From contig JAQSDM010000005.1 in assembly GCA_029945945.1 (NCBI GenBank), forward strand, positions 310,001 through 374,000: 64,000 nucleotides of DNA, in the 5' to 3' direction. This DNA is from Algoriphagus sp. GTDB lineage: Bacteria > Bacteroidota > Bacteroidia > Cytophagales > Cyclobacteriaceae. Position numbers and translations under genes: made by a program. Below the pieces are notes generated by a model. That model was given only the letters and a program-made list of their open reading frames with translations, was not told the origin of the DNA and made no database searches. The number at the start of each line of letters is the position of its first letter. Positions within the stretch are counted from its first letter, which is position 1. Below, piece by piece: positions 1-9,002 of the stretch.

Positions 1-524
1 TCATCGAGTGGGATAAGAGAATTTCAAATCTTCCACCAGATATGAAATGGTCAAAATCAAATGGAATTGTGATGGAAAAATGCCTTGGCGAAGAAGCGTT
101 TAAAAATATTTATTTTAATCTTAAAGATTGGGCTAAAGAAAAATGGAAACCAAAATCTCCTGAAAAATTTGAGGAATTATCGGGATATAAATATGTGACA
201 AAGCCAGAAGGATTTACTTTTGATTCATGTACAAAAGAAGAAATAAAATTCTTAATTAGAGCCATCATTGACGAGGAATCGATAGGATCATATTTTAGAA
301 TGATAGATTATGTTCTGAGGTATATTATTGTAGAAGGAATGATAAAAGAATTGGAATTACTTGAAGCCCAAATGGGTAAATCGGAAAGAATTCTGACTTT
401 CTATTGGCTTTATAGCCAACAAGAAGAAAGTCGAATGGAAATTTTTCAAGAGTACAAGTTTCTTTATTCAGTTTCAGAAAAACATCTCCTATCAAGAAAT
501 CATAAAAATTTACTTTTACGTTAA
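1..524 (+). CDS. Unknown protein, 5' end outside window
   Basis: The reading frame is already open at base 3 and stays open to a TAA at 522-524, so the visible 173 or so codons are probably the C-terminal part of a longer protein. The first in-frame ATG (42) is probably internal. The visible part is rich in Lys, Glu and aromatic residues, with no membrane segment and no motif I recognise; it looks like a soluble helical protein. A hairpin repeat at 576-598 follows, and the next gene is convergent. I do not recognise the family. Confidence 0.6.
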   Translation, partial: IEWDKRISNLPPDMKWSKSNGIVMEKCLGEEAFKNIYFNLKDWAKEKWKPKSPEKFEELSGYKYVTKPEGFTFDSCTKEEIKFLIRAIIDEESIGSYFRMIDYVLRYIIVEGMIKELELLEAQMGKSERILTFYWLYSQQEESRMEIFQEYKFLYSVSEKHLLSRNHKNLLLR

Positions 525-558
525 AGAATCTCTTTAAATTAGATATATTTTGAGATTC

Positions 559-623
559 CAATTTATTGAATAATCGAGCGTAGTTACAAACTACGCTCAG
601 GCTGATATTCTACGCCCAGGAGG
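559..623. repeat. Direct repeat copy 1 (hairpin form)
   Basis: This block contains a perfect 10-bp stem with a 3-nt loop (GAGCGTAGTT at 576-585, AACTACGCTC at 589-598), followed by a CAGG..ATTCTACG..CAG tail. A diverged copy in the same orientation lies at 1595-1661, so the gene at 664-1437 sits between two direct repeats. It lies between convergent genes but has no T-tract, so a simple intrinsic terminator is unlikely. Confidence 0.7.
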
Positions 624-663
624 GGTGAATCAATGCTCTCAGAGGAGTGAATTAGTATTCATT

Positions 664-1437
664 CTATTTCCCAGGTTCACCATAATATGCCATTAGTTTA
701 TTTTCCACGATGTTGAGGATAGCGTTTACCTCTAAGATACTTTTCTCATTGTCATTTAGTAGGAGCAAATCATCATTTAACACCTGTTGATTCTTTATGA
801 GATCAGGCTCTAGCTTAAGTCCAATCCAAACATCATTCTCAATGATTCTTTTAATTGATTTTAGTTCTCCAAATTTATCATGGAACAATGAAATTGGAAC
901 AAAATTCTCAAGAATAAGAAATAATCCGTAAACCTTTTTTAATTCTTCATCTGACAATTTCCCTCCATGCTCTAATGTTCTATCTGTTAATTTATCAAGG
1001 CTCGCTCGATCAATTAGATGCCTTAGATTATGACTGTACCTCATGATGTTTTCTATATTTATTAAAAGAGAAAAAATGATCCTTGGTTGAACTGAATTTT
1101 TATGTTCTGTGAAGTCTTGATTAATTCTCTTCGTAAACTCCAATAGGCTAATCTGATTTTTCGTTGGATTATTTTTGATACTCATATCGTGATAGTCGAT
1201 TTTCTCAACGATCAAGAAATTATAAATTTCGCCAAGTTGTTTCTTAATGTATAATCTAAAATTCTTTTTTGTTTTTCTTTCTTCATATTTTTTCTCAGCA
1301 AACGGAATAATTACTGCTGCAAAAAGTGACAAGGAAGCAACAATTAAGACGTATGGCTCCCAACTATAATCTTGCGATGAAGGTTGATTTGCCAGTTGAT
1401 TTACTGATTCACTTATTTGGTTAAGGCTATCGTTCAT
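664..1437 (-). CDS. Unknown membrane-anchored protein, 257 aa
   Basis: A short polar N-terminus is followed by one hydrophobic segment (about residues 28-47, WEPYVLIVASLSLFAAVIIP) and then a Lys/Arg-rich stretch (about 48-65). This suggests a single membrane anchor with a roughly 200-residue cytoplasmic domain (positive-inside rule, inference). The rest is mostly predicted helix without Cys clusters or a catalytic signature. It stands alone between two direct repeats (559-623 and 1595-1661). The neighbouring 170-aa gene has a similar one-anchor layout, but I see no convincing sequence similarity. The family is not recognised; an accessory or defence-related role is only a possibility from its location. 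Confidence 0.65.
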   Translation of the reverse strand: MNDSLNQISESVNQLANQPSSQDYSWEPYVLIVASLSLFAAVIIPFAEKKYEERKTKKNFRLYIKKQLGEIYNFLIVEKIDYHDMSIKNNPTKNQISLLEFTKRINQDFTEHKNSVQPRIIFSLLINIENIMRYSHNLRHLIDRASLDKLTDRTLEHGGKLSDEELKKVYGLFLILENFVPISLFHDKFGELKSIKRIIENDVWIGLKLEPDLIKNQQVLNDDLLLLNDNEKSILEVNAILNIVENKLMAYYGEPGK

Positions 1438-1513
1438 TTAATAGTGATTGTAATTGTTACTAACTTGTTTATTTATTCCCCCCTCGGGGGTAGTCAAATC
1501 ATTGTTGGGACTA

Positions 1514-1534
1514 GGTGTAATTTGTAATTACACC
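1514..1534. repeat. AATT-TGT-AATT hairpin repeat
   Basis: A perfect 9-bp stem (GGTGTAATT / AATTACACC) with loop TGT. It has the same design as the hairpins at 3081-3103, 23360-23374 and 23486-23506, which share the inner AATT-3 nt-AATT core; here and at 3081 the palindrome is followed by CCCT and a TAT-containing tail. It lies in the 5' region of the 664-1437 gene. A short C/G hairpin-like run is at 1478-1490. Confidence 0.6.
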
Positions 1535-1594
1535 CTCTTATCTTTTCCAATCTGTAATTGGTAAACTTCCAAAACTTTCAAATTGCTAGAATAA

Positions 1595-1661
1595 CAAATT
1601 CTATTTGATAGTCGAGCGTAGTTACAAATTAAGATCAGGCAAACATTCTACGATCAGCAGG
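1595..1661. repeat. Direct repeat copy 2 (decayed)
   Basis: Diverged copy of 559-623 in the same orientation. TCGAGCGTAGTTACAAA is identical from 1612, and the downstream CAGG, ATTCTACG and CAG blocks are kept, but the second arm of the hairpin has been lost. Confidence 0.65.
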
Positions 1662-1698
1662 TAACTCTTTTTGGATAGTTTCATATTATCCCGAAAGC

Positions 1699-2211
1699 TT
1701 ACTCAGTCAATTGTTTCTTTGATTCTTTTAATTCGGTCTTAACATCATTAATCAGTTGGGTGATTTGCGTCATTAACTCTGGATATAATTCTTTAGCACT
1801 ATCTCGATGTTCAAAATCTTTATTAGAAATCATAGCGAAACCTGACTCTCCAATTTTAGTTGGTAGGCCTTTTTTAAATTCGGATGACCATTCATAAAGT
1901 TTATCACTAACCAAATCTAGTTGTTCGTTGATCTTCTCAGATGCTAGGATGTTTGCCCGAGCTGAGTTTAAAGATAGTTCGGTTAGTAAAGTGGAATAGT
2001 CCTGTCCGCTTCTTGTTAACCTAATCACTTTTTCCAAGTTGGCAAGCATAGAAACATAGAGATCCTCCTTTTCTTTAAGTTCACGAAGGTAGAGGTCAAT
2101 TTGAAATTTTCTTTTTTCACGTTGGTTGGCAAGTTTCCAAGTTAGGAGTGCCACTATCAAACCAAATAGTCCAGAAATAAATACAGTAATAATTGGGATC
2201 ATCTCTTTCAT
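1699..2211 (-). CDS. Unknown single-pass membrane protein, 170 aa
   Basis: An N-terminal membrane segment (about residues 4-26, PIITVFISGLFGLIVALLTW) is followed at once by a basic stretch (ANQREKRKFQ) and then a long, strongly helical, Lys/Glu-rich region likely to form coiled coil. The predicted topology is an N-terminal anchor with a cytoplasmic helical tail. The ATG at 2211 gives a sensible start directly before the membrane segment. No enzyme signature is visible and I do not recognise the family. It is transcribed toward the 664-1437 gene, with about 260 bp of repeats between them. Confidence 0.65.
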   Translation of the reverse strand: MKEMIPIITVFISGLFGLIVALLTWKLANQREKRKFQIDLYLRELKEKEDLYVSMLANLEKVIRLTRSGQDYSTLLTELSLNSARANILASEKINEQLDLVSDKLYEWSSEFKKGLPTKIGESGFAMISNKDFEHRDSAKELYPELMTQITQLINDVKTELKESKKQLTE

Positions 2212-2240
2212 TGAAGTAGATTTTAATGTTAACGTTTCGA

Positions 2241-2326
2241 CGCCTTGCGAAGGCGGGGATTTTTAGCACTAAGCTTCATTAGATGCACAAAGCTTGAATT
2301 TAGCACTTCACTTTCAAGATGCACGA
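2241..2326. repeat. Small hairpin and two-copy tandem repeat
   Basis: A 6-bp perfect stem (CGCCTT / AAGGCG, 2241-2255) is followed by two tandem units of about 28 bp starting TTTAGCACT at 2262 and 2299, each containing AGATGCAC near its end (period 37 bp). The open frame across this stretch (2229-2423, minus) is not a real gene: part of it covers, in the wrong frame, the gene remnant at 2353-2475. Confidence 0.55.
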
Positions 2327-2352
2327 CCCCCAACTCCCTTTTCACTTGCCAG

Positions 2353-2475
2353 TTAATTATATGCAGGAATAGCGGTTTCCAGTAGGCGGGTTCCTTCGGC
2401 TTGGAGGGGTTTCCATGGCTCAATCAGTTCGGTGTAGCGGGCTTTGGTGCCTTCGTTGATTATGGGAATGCTTCG
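2353..2475 (-). pseudogene. 3'-end remnant of a VPS10/BNR exoprotein gene
   Basis: Read on the minus strand, 2353-2475 translates as a roughly 40-residue peptide closely matching the C-terminus of the gene at 3137-6274, including the identical block [13 protein letters not shown], and it ends early at TAA (2353-2355). Nucleotide identity is also obvious (for example gcgggttccttc). No upstream part of the gene is present before the regulator at 2486. It is either the stump of a deleted tandem copy or a partial duplication. Confidence 0.75.
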
Positions 2476-2485
2476 TTAAAAATTT

Positions 2486-2920
2486 CTATTTTCTACTATT
2501 CTGTTTTTCGTTAATGAATTCAATCCGATCCTTTAAGAGATCATATTTACTTTTAAGCAAACCTATTTCCTCCCGAAATTCCTGAATCCATTTAGTGTTA
2601 TTATCAGTAATCGGTTCGGAGTCTTTTTCTTTAATTTTTTCGCCTTCGATAATTGGTTCCTCTCCAGAAATAAGATATTTCAGAGAAACGCCGTACAATT
2701 CATAGAGAACTGCCAGGTGATCCGTATTGGCATAATAGCCCTTGATTCCATCGTCTCCGGATAAAAATTTCCGCATGCCCGTTATCCGTTGTTGCCGAAA
2801 TCCAGTCACTCGCTCAAACTCAGCAATGGTTTTTAAACGACCTGAATCTACCAAGTAATCCAAAGCAGTTACAAAACGCTGAGTAATTACGAATTTTCTG
2901 TTTTCCTTTTCTCCATCCAT
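2486..2920 (-). CDS. XRE/phage-repressor-like regulator with coiled-coil tail
   Basis: 144 aa from the ATG at 2918-2920; a TTG at 2935 would add five residues and is less likely. Residues about 10-85 look like a divergent helix-turn-helix repressor domain of the type seen in Bacteroidota phage-like regulators (the TIAEFERVTGFRQQRITGMRK segment would supply the two helices, followed by YELYGVSLKYLISGEEP, typical of the end of such domains). Residues about 85-144 are charged and helical, ending in a predicted coiled coil suitable for dimerisation. It lies between a gene remnant (2353-2475) and the intact homologue (3137-6274), so it may have arrived with a rearrangement. Targets are unknown. 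Confidence 0.6.
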   Translation of the reverse strand: MDGEKENRKFVITQRFVTALDYLVDSGRLKTIAEFERVTGFRQQRITGMRKFLSGDDGIKGYYANTDHLAVLYELYGVSLKYLISGEEPIIEGEKIKEKDSEPITDNNTKWIQEFREEIGLLKSKYDLLKDRIEFINEKQNSRK

Positions 2921-3080
2921 AATAATAGTTATCAAAAGGGTTTTTGTTGTTAATCTAAATGTAATAAAAACTTTGGGTATTTAATGAAAGGATAAAAATA
3001 TTATTTCATTGATGTTGGAAATAAATATTCTCTCTTAGCATAGACAAATTCATCCTCGATCGAATATGAACCGAAAAAAT

Positions 3081-3103
3081 GGGTGGAATTTGCAATTCCA
3101 CCC
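3081..3103. repeat. Perfect AATT-TGC-AATT hairpin repeat
   Basis: Perfect 10-bp stem with a 3-nt loop: GGGTGGAATT (3081-3090), TGC, AATTCCACCC (3094-3103). It lies just past the 3' end of the minus-strand gene at 3137-6274 and so could act as a 3' stem, but there is no T-run. It belongs to the hairpin family also seen at 1514, 23360 and 23486. Confidence 0.7.
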
Positions 3104-3136
3104 TAATATTCCTAACAGTTTTTAATTGGCTGAATC

Positions 3137-6100
3137 CTATCTCACAAACAACACCCCAATCCCAGCCTCATTTACCAGCTTGTTGAATGCCGGAATGGCT
3201 GTTTCCAGCAAGCGGGTTCCTTCAGCTTTTAGCGGTTCCCATTCCTTGGTCAGTTCGGCATGGCGATCTCTGGAACCTTTGTTTACTTTCGGGATGGAGC
3301 TTTCGGTCTGATTGATCAGGAACATATAGTTCGCTGTGAATTTGTTCGGGAAGTTTTCGACGTCATCGTATGCGGTTGACTTCCGCTGAATCATGTTTTC
3401 ATCCCAGGCTTTCAGCTCGGTCATCAGTTTTTTGCCGGAGGCCAGGAGATCTGTGTAGGTAGGATTTCCTTCCATCTTCTTGAGTAGCGTCGCAAGCTGA
3501 GTTTGGTATTCCATCGCTTTGTTGACCATCGTATGCATCACGGTCAGTTCAGATTCCATCTGACTCATGAAGGCATGATATTCCTTGAAATTGGCAGGAT
3601 CATTTTCATGGTTCGGATTGTCTTTCACGATCGCTTTGGTCTGAGCATCTCCCAGAGTTGATTTCAAAGTCAGGCTATAAGTTCCCGGGATGATTTTATG
3701 TCCGGCATAGCTTGATTCGATGTAGGCAGTCGGGATGCCCGGCATGGTCGAATAGCGCAAATCATATACAAATCGGTTTACTCCTTTTTTCACAGAAAGG
3801 GTAGGTTCGGATCTAGGTCCGCCCGGATAGGATTTGAAATCAGGATTCTTCTTGGAACTGATCGTTCGGACCAAAGCACCCGCTTCATCCTTGATTTCAA
3901 GGCTGATTACAGTGGAGTCGGTCACGTTTTCCGGCAGGTGATAATAGATCACCATTCCGCTTGCGGGATTGACACCTTCGAAAGGATTCGTTCCGTCAAA
4001 GTCCGGGCTGTTTCCGTTGAGTTGGCTAGACCAACTTCCCAAAATAGTCTCTTCAGGAGTGTAGATCGCTGGCTTTTCCACGGTTGGTTTCACTTCTCTC
4101 ACGGTATTCAGATCATCCAAAATCCAATAAGATCTACCGGAAGTAGCTACGATGAGGTCTCCATGAGCCACCTTCAGATCCGTGATCGGAGTGAGGGGAA
4201 GATTGAGTTGGAAAGGCTCCCAACTCGCACCGGCGTTTCTGGAAATGTACATGCCGGTTTCTGTTCCTGCGTAAAGCAAACCTTTGACTTTATCGTCTTC
4301 TCTCACTACCCGGGTGAAGGCTCCGTAGGGAATTCCCTTGCTGATATTGGTCCAGGTTTTGCCATAATCCGTGGTTTTGTACATCGCCGGAGTATAGTCG
4401 TTGAACTTATATCTCGTCGTGGCGATGTAGGCTGTCGCGGGATCGTGCGGAGAAACTTCAATCGCATTGACCAAGGTTTCGGCCATTCCTTTCGGAGTGA
4501 CATTGGTCCAGTTGGCTCCGCCATCCCGAGTCAGATGCACCAGACCATCATCACTTCCGGTATAGATCGTGCCTTTCTCGTGCGGGGATTCGATGACGTA
4601 GGCGAGGGTTCCGTAGTTTTCTGCACCCACGGCTTCATTGGTGTAAGGTACTCCGCCTTTTCCCTGCTTTTCTTTTTCGTTTCGGGTGAGATCCGGAGAC
4701 ACTTCCTCCCAGCTTTGGCCCATATCTCTTGTTCTGAGCAGGTGTTGAGAACCGTGATAGAAAGTGCCCGGCTCATGCTGCGACCAAATGATCGGCGCAT
4801 TCCAGTTGAAGCGGTATTTCATATCCTTCGAATCCCGGCCCAAATACTGAATCGGTGCGATCATGACACTCGTTGAGCCTTGTGACTTCATATCGAGCAC
4901 TTCGATCGTCCCCAGATAGCTTCCGCCCATGACGTAACGCGGATCATCAGGATTGAACGCAAGGAATGCAGATTCTCCACCTGCGGAATAATTCCAATGC
5001 TCTTGTCCGATTCCGCCACGTCCCATTCCAATGCTGCTGATCACCAGGGAAGTGTTATCCTGCTGACCGCCGTAGATTCTATAAGGAAATTGATTGTCAG
5101 TATTGATTCGGTACATCTGAGTCGTGGGCATATTTGCCTGAGTAGACCAGGTTTTTCCTCCGTTGAAAGAGATCGATCCTCCACCGTCATCGGCGAGAAT
5201 CATGTTGTTGGCATTTTTTGGGTTGATCCAAAGATCATGGTAGTCGCCATGAGCTCCATCTACCTTTTCAAAGCTTTTTCCCCCATCGATCGACATCAAC
5301 ATCGGAGCGCTTTGCACATATACTTTGTGCTCGTTTTGAGGATCTGCGAAAACTTCAATGTAATACCAGGCCCGCTGGGTTAGCTCATTGTCTTTGTTGA
5401 TCAGGGTCCAGCTTTCGCCGGCATTATCCGAAACGAAAAGTCCGCCAAGGTCTTTCTCGGTGTCACTTTCGATCAGTGCATAGACTTTATTGGAATTGGC
5501 TCTGGAAACAGAAATCGCCATTTTACCTTTTTCTTTCGGCAATCCTGTATGAATCTGCTTCCAGGTTTTGCCGGCATCGGTTGATTTGTAAAGTCCGCTT
5601 CCAGGTCCGCCGCTGATCACTTGCCAAGGCAAACGCTGATGCTCCCACATAGCTGCGTAAAGGATTTCCGGATAATTCATGTCCATGGAAAGTTCCACAG
5701 CACCGGTTTTGGCATCTACGAAAAGGACTTTTTCCCAGGTTTCCCCGCCGTTGATCGACTTATAAATTCCCCGGTCTTCATTTGGCGCATGCAAAGATCC
5801 CTGAGCTGCTACGAAAACGATGTCCGGATTAGTCGGGTGAATCTGGATTCTGGAGATATGCTGCGTCTTTTCCAGGCCAAGCTTTTTCCAGGTTTTGCCT
5901 GCATCGGTTGACTTGTAAACTCCGTCCCCGTAGGAGGTCATCACACCTCTCGGCGCATGCTCACCCATTCCGACATAGACGATATTTGCATTGCTTTCGG
6001 AGACCGCAACTGCACCCACCGAACCTGTGGTGAAAAATCCGTCGGAGATATTTTCCCATCTCTGACCGGCATCGCTGGTTTTCCAGACTCCGCCACCTGT

Positions 6101-6274
6101 GGTGCCAAAGTAATAAGTTAAGGGATCGCCGATGACGCCTGTTGCCGTCACAGATCTTCCTCCACGGAAAGGTCCGATGTTTCGGTATTTGAGCGGCAGG
6201 GTAGAAGTGGGCGCTACTTGGGCAAAAGAACTGAGACTTCCCAAGAGAAGAAGGATGAGTAAAAGATGCTTCAT
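3137..6274 (-). CDS. Secreted VPS10/sortilin-like BNR-repeat beta-propeller protein
   Basis: 1045 aa from the ATG at 6272-6274, chosen because it starts a clean signal peptide ([19 protein letters not shown]); the longer open frame upstream has no such features. Two large propeller regions (about 30-410 and 520-720) carry many VPS10/BNR-type repeats of the form S-x-D-x-G-x-(T/S)-W, for example STDAGKTWK and TRDGGANWT. The C-terminal 200 or so residues are helical ([19 protein letters not shown]). Such 'WD40/YVTN/BNR-like' exoproteins of about 1050 residues are common in Bacteroidota; the substrate is unknown, and older labels such as 'glycosyl hydrolase' are not supported by visible catalytic residues. 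A partial copy of its 3' end lies at 2353-2475. Confidence 0.9.
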   Translation of the reverse strand: MKHLLLILLLLGSLSSFAQVAPTSTLPLKYRNIGPFRGGRSVTATGVIGDPLTYYFGTTGGGVWKTSDAGQRWENISDGFFTTGSVGAVAVSESNANIVYVGMGEHAPRGVMTSYGDGVYKSTDAGKTWKKLGLEKTQHISRIQIHPTNPDIVFVAAQGSLHAPNEDRGIYKSINGGETWEKVLFVDAKTGAVELSMDMNYPEILYAAMWEHQRLPWQVISGGPGSGLYKSTDAGKTWKQIHTGLPKEKGKMAISVSRANSNKVYALIESDTEKDLGGLFVSDNAGESWTLINKDNELTQRAWYYIEVFADPQNEHKVYVQSAPMLMSIDGGKSFEKVDGAHGDYHDLWINPKNANNMILADDGGGSISFNGGKTWSTQANMPTTQMYRINTDNQFPYRIYGGQQDNTSLVISSIGMGRGGIGQEHWNYSAGGESAFLAFNPDDPRYVMGGSYLGTIEVLDMKSQGSTSVMIAPIQYLGRDSKDMKYRFNWNAPIIWSQHEPGTFYHGSQHLLRTRDMGQSWEEVSPDLTRNEKEKQGKGGVPYTNEAVGAENYGTLAYVIESPHEKGTIYTGSDDGLVHLTRDGGANWTNVTPKGMAETLVNAIEVSPHDPATAYIATTRYKFNDYTPAMYKTTDYGKTWTNISKGIPYGAFTRVVREDDKVKGLLYAGTETGMYISRNAGASWEPFQLNLPLTPITDLKVAHGDLIVATSGRSYWILDDLNTVREVKPTVEKPAIYTPEETILGSWSSQLNGNSPDFDGTNPFEGVNPASGMVIYYHLPENVTDSTVISLEIKDEAGALVRTISSKKNPDFKSYPGGPRSEPTLSVKKGVNRFVYDLRYSTMPGIPTAYIESSYAGHKIIPGTYSLTLKSTLGDAQTKAIVKDNPNHENDPANFKEYHAFMSQMESELTVMHTMVNKAMEYQTQLATLLKKMEGNPTYTDLLASGKKLMTELKAWDENMIQRKSTAYDDVENFPNKFTANYMFLINQTESSIPKVNKGSRDRHAELTKEWEPLKAEGTRLLETAIPAFNKLVNEAGIGVLFVR

Positions 6275-6604
6275 GACGGATTGGTGGTTAATAAGGACAA
6301 AAAGATAGGGAAAAAGCCTGAAAACTAATTTTCTCCCATTACTTCCCGTAAAACAAATTCTAGTGTGATTTGAATATCTCCATACTTGCCGGGAGATTAT
6401 TTGAACAATTGAAAATCCAGCTGAATGTTTGATGTTGGTTTTCTTCCGTCTTCGGTCATCCAACCGTTATCTTAAGAAAATTCGCTTCCTGGTCGAAAAG
6501 AGTACATACAGTTTATGTTTTTAACATGAGTTGTGATTTTCGTCATAGTTTAATCCTTCAGATGGTCGTACTATTGATCAGTGCGTAATTAACCAAGATT
6601 GAAT
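6275..6604. other. Divergent intergenic region, 330 bp
   Basis: Lies between the start of the minus-strand propeller gene and the start of the plus-strand Gre-like gene, so it should carry both promoters. I see no confident Bacteroidota -33/-7 promoter. It contains a short heptad repeat at 6444-6464. The open frame that continues 5' of 6274 to 6463 lacks a signal peptide or family similarity and is not part of the gene. Confidence 0.5.
6444..6464 (-). repeat. Heptad repeat, 3 units
   Basis: On the minus strand three consecutive 7-mers fit GNNSGAW (for example GACCGAA and GACGGAA), in perfect phase. The same heptads recur at 7061-7102 and 10603-10630. Confidence 0.65.
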
Positions 6605-7057
6605 ATGAGCCCTAGAATAGACAAAGCTGACATCCATCATGCATGTATGGTCAAGCAACAGCATTTAATTGCAGATTTTGAAAAGGAAATCGCTGCGCTG
6701 AAAAAAGAAATGTTTACCCACGATGTTTCCCAGAGTCAGGGCGATTCCAGTGCTGTCGAGCGAAATGAATTGTTGGTTCGGTATGAAAATGAATTGATTT
6801 TCCTGAACAATGAGTTGCAAACTCTGGAGTCAATTGATCCATCGAAAGAAACCGATAAAGTCGAATTAGGATCAGTCGTGGTGACGGATCTTAGAATTTT
6901 CTACGTGAGCGTTTCCATCGAGCAAATTGTGGTTGATGGACACGATATTTTCGGTTTGTCAGAGAATGCCCCTATCTACGAAGCGTTGAGTCAGGCTTCC
7001 AAAGGTGATGTGGTTACGTTCAATGGCACGGATTACAAGATCTTGGATGTGTATTGA
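6605..7057 (+). CDS. GreA/GreB-like C-terminal domain protein with coiled-coil N-terminus
   Basis: 150 aa from the ATG at 6605; a TTG six bases upstream is less likely. Residues about 10-75 are a charged helical region (EKEIAALKKEM..., ELIFLNNELQTLES) like the coiled-coil finger of Gre factors, and residues about 87-150 (GSVVVTDLRIFYVSVS ... GDVVTFNGTDYKILDVY) look like the FKBP-like GreA/GreB C-terminal domain that binds RNA polymerase. I cannot identify the acidic tip residues that drive transcript cleavage in true GreA, so it may be a paralogue that acts in the RNAP secondary channel without cleavage. A UUCG-loop terminator follows at 7134-7154. Confidence 0.7.
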   Translation: MSPRIDKADIHHACMVKQQHLIADFEKEIAALKKEMFTHDVSQSQGDSSAVERNELLVRYENELIFLNNELQTLESIDPSKETDKVELGSVVVTDLRIFYVSVSIEQIVVDGHDIFGLSENAPIYEALSQASKGDVVTFNGTDYKILDVY

Positions 7058-7060
7058 AAA

Positions 7061-7102
7061 GTTGGAGGTTGGAAGAGGGAAGACCGAAGACCGATGACGG
7101 AA
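7061..7102 (+). repeat. Heptad repeat, 6 units, beginning just after a stop codon
   Basis: Six 7-mers in perfect phase start three bases after the stop codon of the Gre-like gene. All fit the consensus GNNSGAD, with the last three matching GACSGAW. The array lies between the stop codon and the terminator hairpin, so it should be transcribed in the mRNA 3' untranslated region. Confidence 0.75.
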
Positions 7103-7133
7103 GAATTCGAAAAGCATCTTTGATTTAAATATT

Positions 7134-7154
7134 AAGCACTTCGGTGCTTTTTTT
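7134..7154 (+). terminator. Intrinsic terminator with TTCG loop
   Basis: Stem AAGCAC (7134-7139), loop TTCG, stem GTGCTT (7144-7149), then a run of T to 7154. It terminates the Gre-like gene. Confidence 0.85.
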
Positions 7155-7183
7155 ATTTCCGGGTTTTGCATCGGGCAAGGCAT

Positions 7184-7215
7184 AAAAAAAGCATGACCGG
7201 AACACGATCATGCTT
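7184..7215 (-). terminator. Intrinsic terminator of the DUF6600 gene
   Basis: On the minus strand AAGCATGA (7215-7208) pairs with TCATGCTT (7196-7189), followed by a T-run (A-run 7184-7190 on plus). It lies just beyond the gene ending at 7238. Confidence 0.8.
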
Positions 7216-7237
7216 TACACTTTTCATCAACTTAAAT

Positions 7238-8545
7238 TTAATTTCCTCTTGCCGGGCTGCCGCTTCTGCTTGGTGCATTATTAGTACTCCTTGTTGCTGG
7301 AGCAGGAGCCGTGCTGTTTGTGCTTCTGGTTGGAGCAGGACTTACTCTTGGACTTGACTCTGTTCTTGCCGGAGCGACACTTCTTGAAGGTTGAGCAACT
7401 CTTGAATCAGAATTTCCCCATTCATTTCCAGAAGGTCTCACCGCAGGTCTTTCCTGAGTTCTCACAGCAGGCGAAGTTCCAACAGTTGATCTTGATGGTG
7501 TACTTCTCTGAGGCGAGGTAGTTCTCTCCTGATTTGGAACCGGTCTGGTGCTAAAGCCTTCGTTTCCTGACTCCGATGAAGAAGGTCTTGTAGATTGGTA
7601 TTCACTCCTTATCGGAGAAGAAGTTCTAGCCGGTGTTTCGCCAAACCTTACTTCAGGACTCTCCGATCTCGATCCTTGTGTTTCCAGTCGGGAAGGAGTT
7701 CTTTGAGCAGATTCTGCTGTTCCGGATCTTTCTTGAGTTCTGGAAGTTTTCACTTCTTCGGCGCTAAGAAATCTCGATGGTCTTGCAGTTTCAGCAGTAC
7801 CTCGGGAAGCTTGTACTTCCGGACGATATACTTCCAGCGAATTTCTGGTCAGGGCATTTCGGCCGGCATTAACTGAATTATTGACCTGATAAACAGGAAC
7901 AACTTTTCTTGTCACCCGCTCAAGTTCCCTTCTCTGTGGACCAGCTGAATAGGTATTGTTATCATAGACCACGGTGTTGTTGATAATCGTGGTGTTGTTG
8001 TAGATTCTGCCGTAGTACTTGTGATGCGCGTGATATCTGTTCACATGATGATACATGAATCGGTTTTGAGGTACAAAAACCCAGAAGAAACTCGGACGAT
8101 TGATCATCGAATAGTTGTAATAGCTTGGAGCCATTGGTGCCCAGCCATAATATCCGCCACCGCTTCTCCAATCCACCCAAGCCGGTCCCCATTCGTAATC
8201 GGGAATCCAAGCCCATCCGTAGAAATCTTCATGAATCCATCTTCCGTAGTGGAACGGTGCCCAGCCCCAGTCGTAATACGAAACCCAGGTATTGCCATAC
8301 TCTGTCATGACCCAGTGTCCGTCTGAGCTGTATGGGTGAAAGCTCTGGTCGACTGCAGGCAACCAGATATAACCATATCGAACGTCTTTTACCCAGTCCC
8401 CATAAGGTGCAAGCTCATCGTAGAAAACCTGGAAAGAAACGCCATTTGGTGTATTAGCTGTTGCCTTTTGGGGTGCCAGCCAAATCACGGCGGCAAACAC
8501 CAGGAGGAAGCTTCCTAACCTGTTTACTAATGTGCGATTTTTCAT
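7238..8545 (-). CDS. Secreted DUF6600 protein with Ser/Arg/Pro-rich tail
   Basis: 435 aa. A signal peptide (about 1-30, ending KATANT) is followed by a Trp/Tyr/Gly-rich region (about 35-165) with repeated aromatic motifs such as YGDWVKD, YGYIWLP, WAPFHYGRW and YGWAWIPDYEWGP, the pattern of the DUF6600 family of secreted proteins. From about residue 210 the sequence is low-complexity, rich in Ser, Arg, Pro, Thr and Glu, with repeated short phrases (RSES, PARTSS, RSTPSRS) and is probably disordered. The function of the family is unknown; a cell-envelope or surface role is likely. It has its own terminator at 7184-7215 and a long AT-rich 5' region. Confidence 0.85.
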   Translation of the reverse strand: MKNRTLVNRLGSFLLVFAAVIWLAPQKATANTPNGVSFQVFYDELAPYGDWVKDVRYGYIWLPAVDQSFHPYSSDGHWVMTEYGNTWVSYYDWGWAPFHYGRWIHEDFYGWAWIPDYEWGPAWVDWRSGGGYYGWAPMAPSYYNYSMINRPSFFWVFVPQNRFMYHHVNRYHAHHKYYGRIYNNTTIINNTVVYDNNTYSAGPQRRELERVTRKVVPVYQVNNSVNAGRNALTRNSLEVYRPEVQASRGTAETARPSRFLSAEEVKTSRTQERSGTAESAQRTPSRLETQGSRSESPEVRFGETPARTSSPIRSEYQSTRPSSSESGNEGFSTRPVPNQERTTSPQRSTPSRSTVGTSPAVRTQERPAVRPSGNEWGNSDSRVAQPSRSVAPARTESSPRVSPAPTRSTNSTAPAPATRSTNNAPSRSGSPARGN

Positions 8546-9002
8546 AATTCTTGTGGTTTAGTTGTTGAACTCTGGTAATAGACCTCGGCAGGTTTTAATG
8601 TTGATGCCGATTTTTAACCTTGATTTTCTTAAATGTAGTTTATGTTTAGAAGATGTGTTTTCTAGCAGAAAGGTTGCATGGCTATATTTCCAAAATCACG
8701 CCATATTCCAATCTTTAAGAAAAATTATGATTCCTGGAAAGGGTTAAATGGGTAAAAAGTGCTTAAGTATCGGTTAATAGTTTAAACATATTTCAAAAAA
8801 TAAAGTAAAAAATTACATCTTAAATAAAAAATTTGAAAAATTGAAAATGGGTTATACTTTTTTTTAGCTTGTATCTCTCTGTGGAACCACTTTTTTTCAA
8901 GCGAAGAAAATTTTTTTGTAGAATAACGATTCAGGATTCTTAATCCGAAATAGCGGTTAAGTTTTTGAGATCATTGGTTACTTTCGGAAAAGCCAATTCC
9001 TT
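8546..9002. other. Divergent AT-rich intergenic region, 457 bp
   Basis: Lies between the 5' ends of the DUF6600 gene and the BCCT transporter gene. It is strongly A/T-rich (especially 8760-8920) and should contain both promoters, but I cannot point to a convincing -33/-7 pair. The 61-codon open frame at 8562-8747 has no features of a gene. Confidence 0.5.

Noticed and set aside
2229..2423. 64-residue open frame on the minus strand
   Set aside because: It covers the gene remnant (2353-2475) in the wrong frame and a tandem repeat; no protein features.
1..3136. Possible defence island
   Set aside because: Two unknown anchored proteins and repeats were noticed, but no nuclease, helicase, toxin or TIR/NTPase motif was seen.
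3938..4876. 312-residue plus-strand open frame inside the propeller gene
   Set aside because: Antisense shadow of a clear minus-strand gene with signal peptide and BNR repeats.
8021..8326. Plus-strand open frames within the DUF6600 gene
   Set aside because: Opposite-strand shadows of the aromatic-rich coding region.
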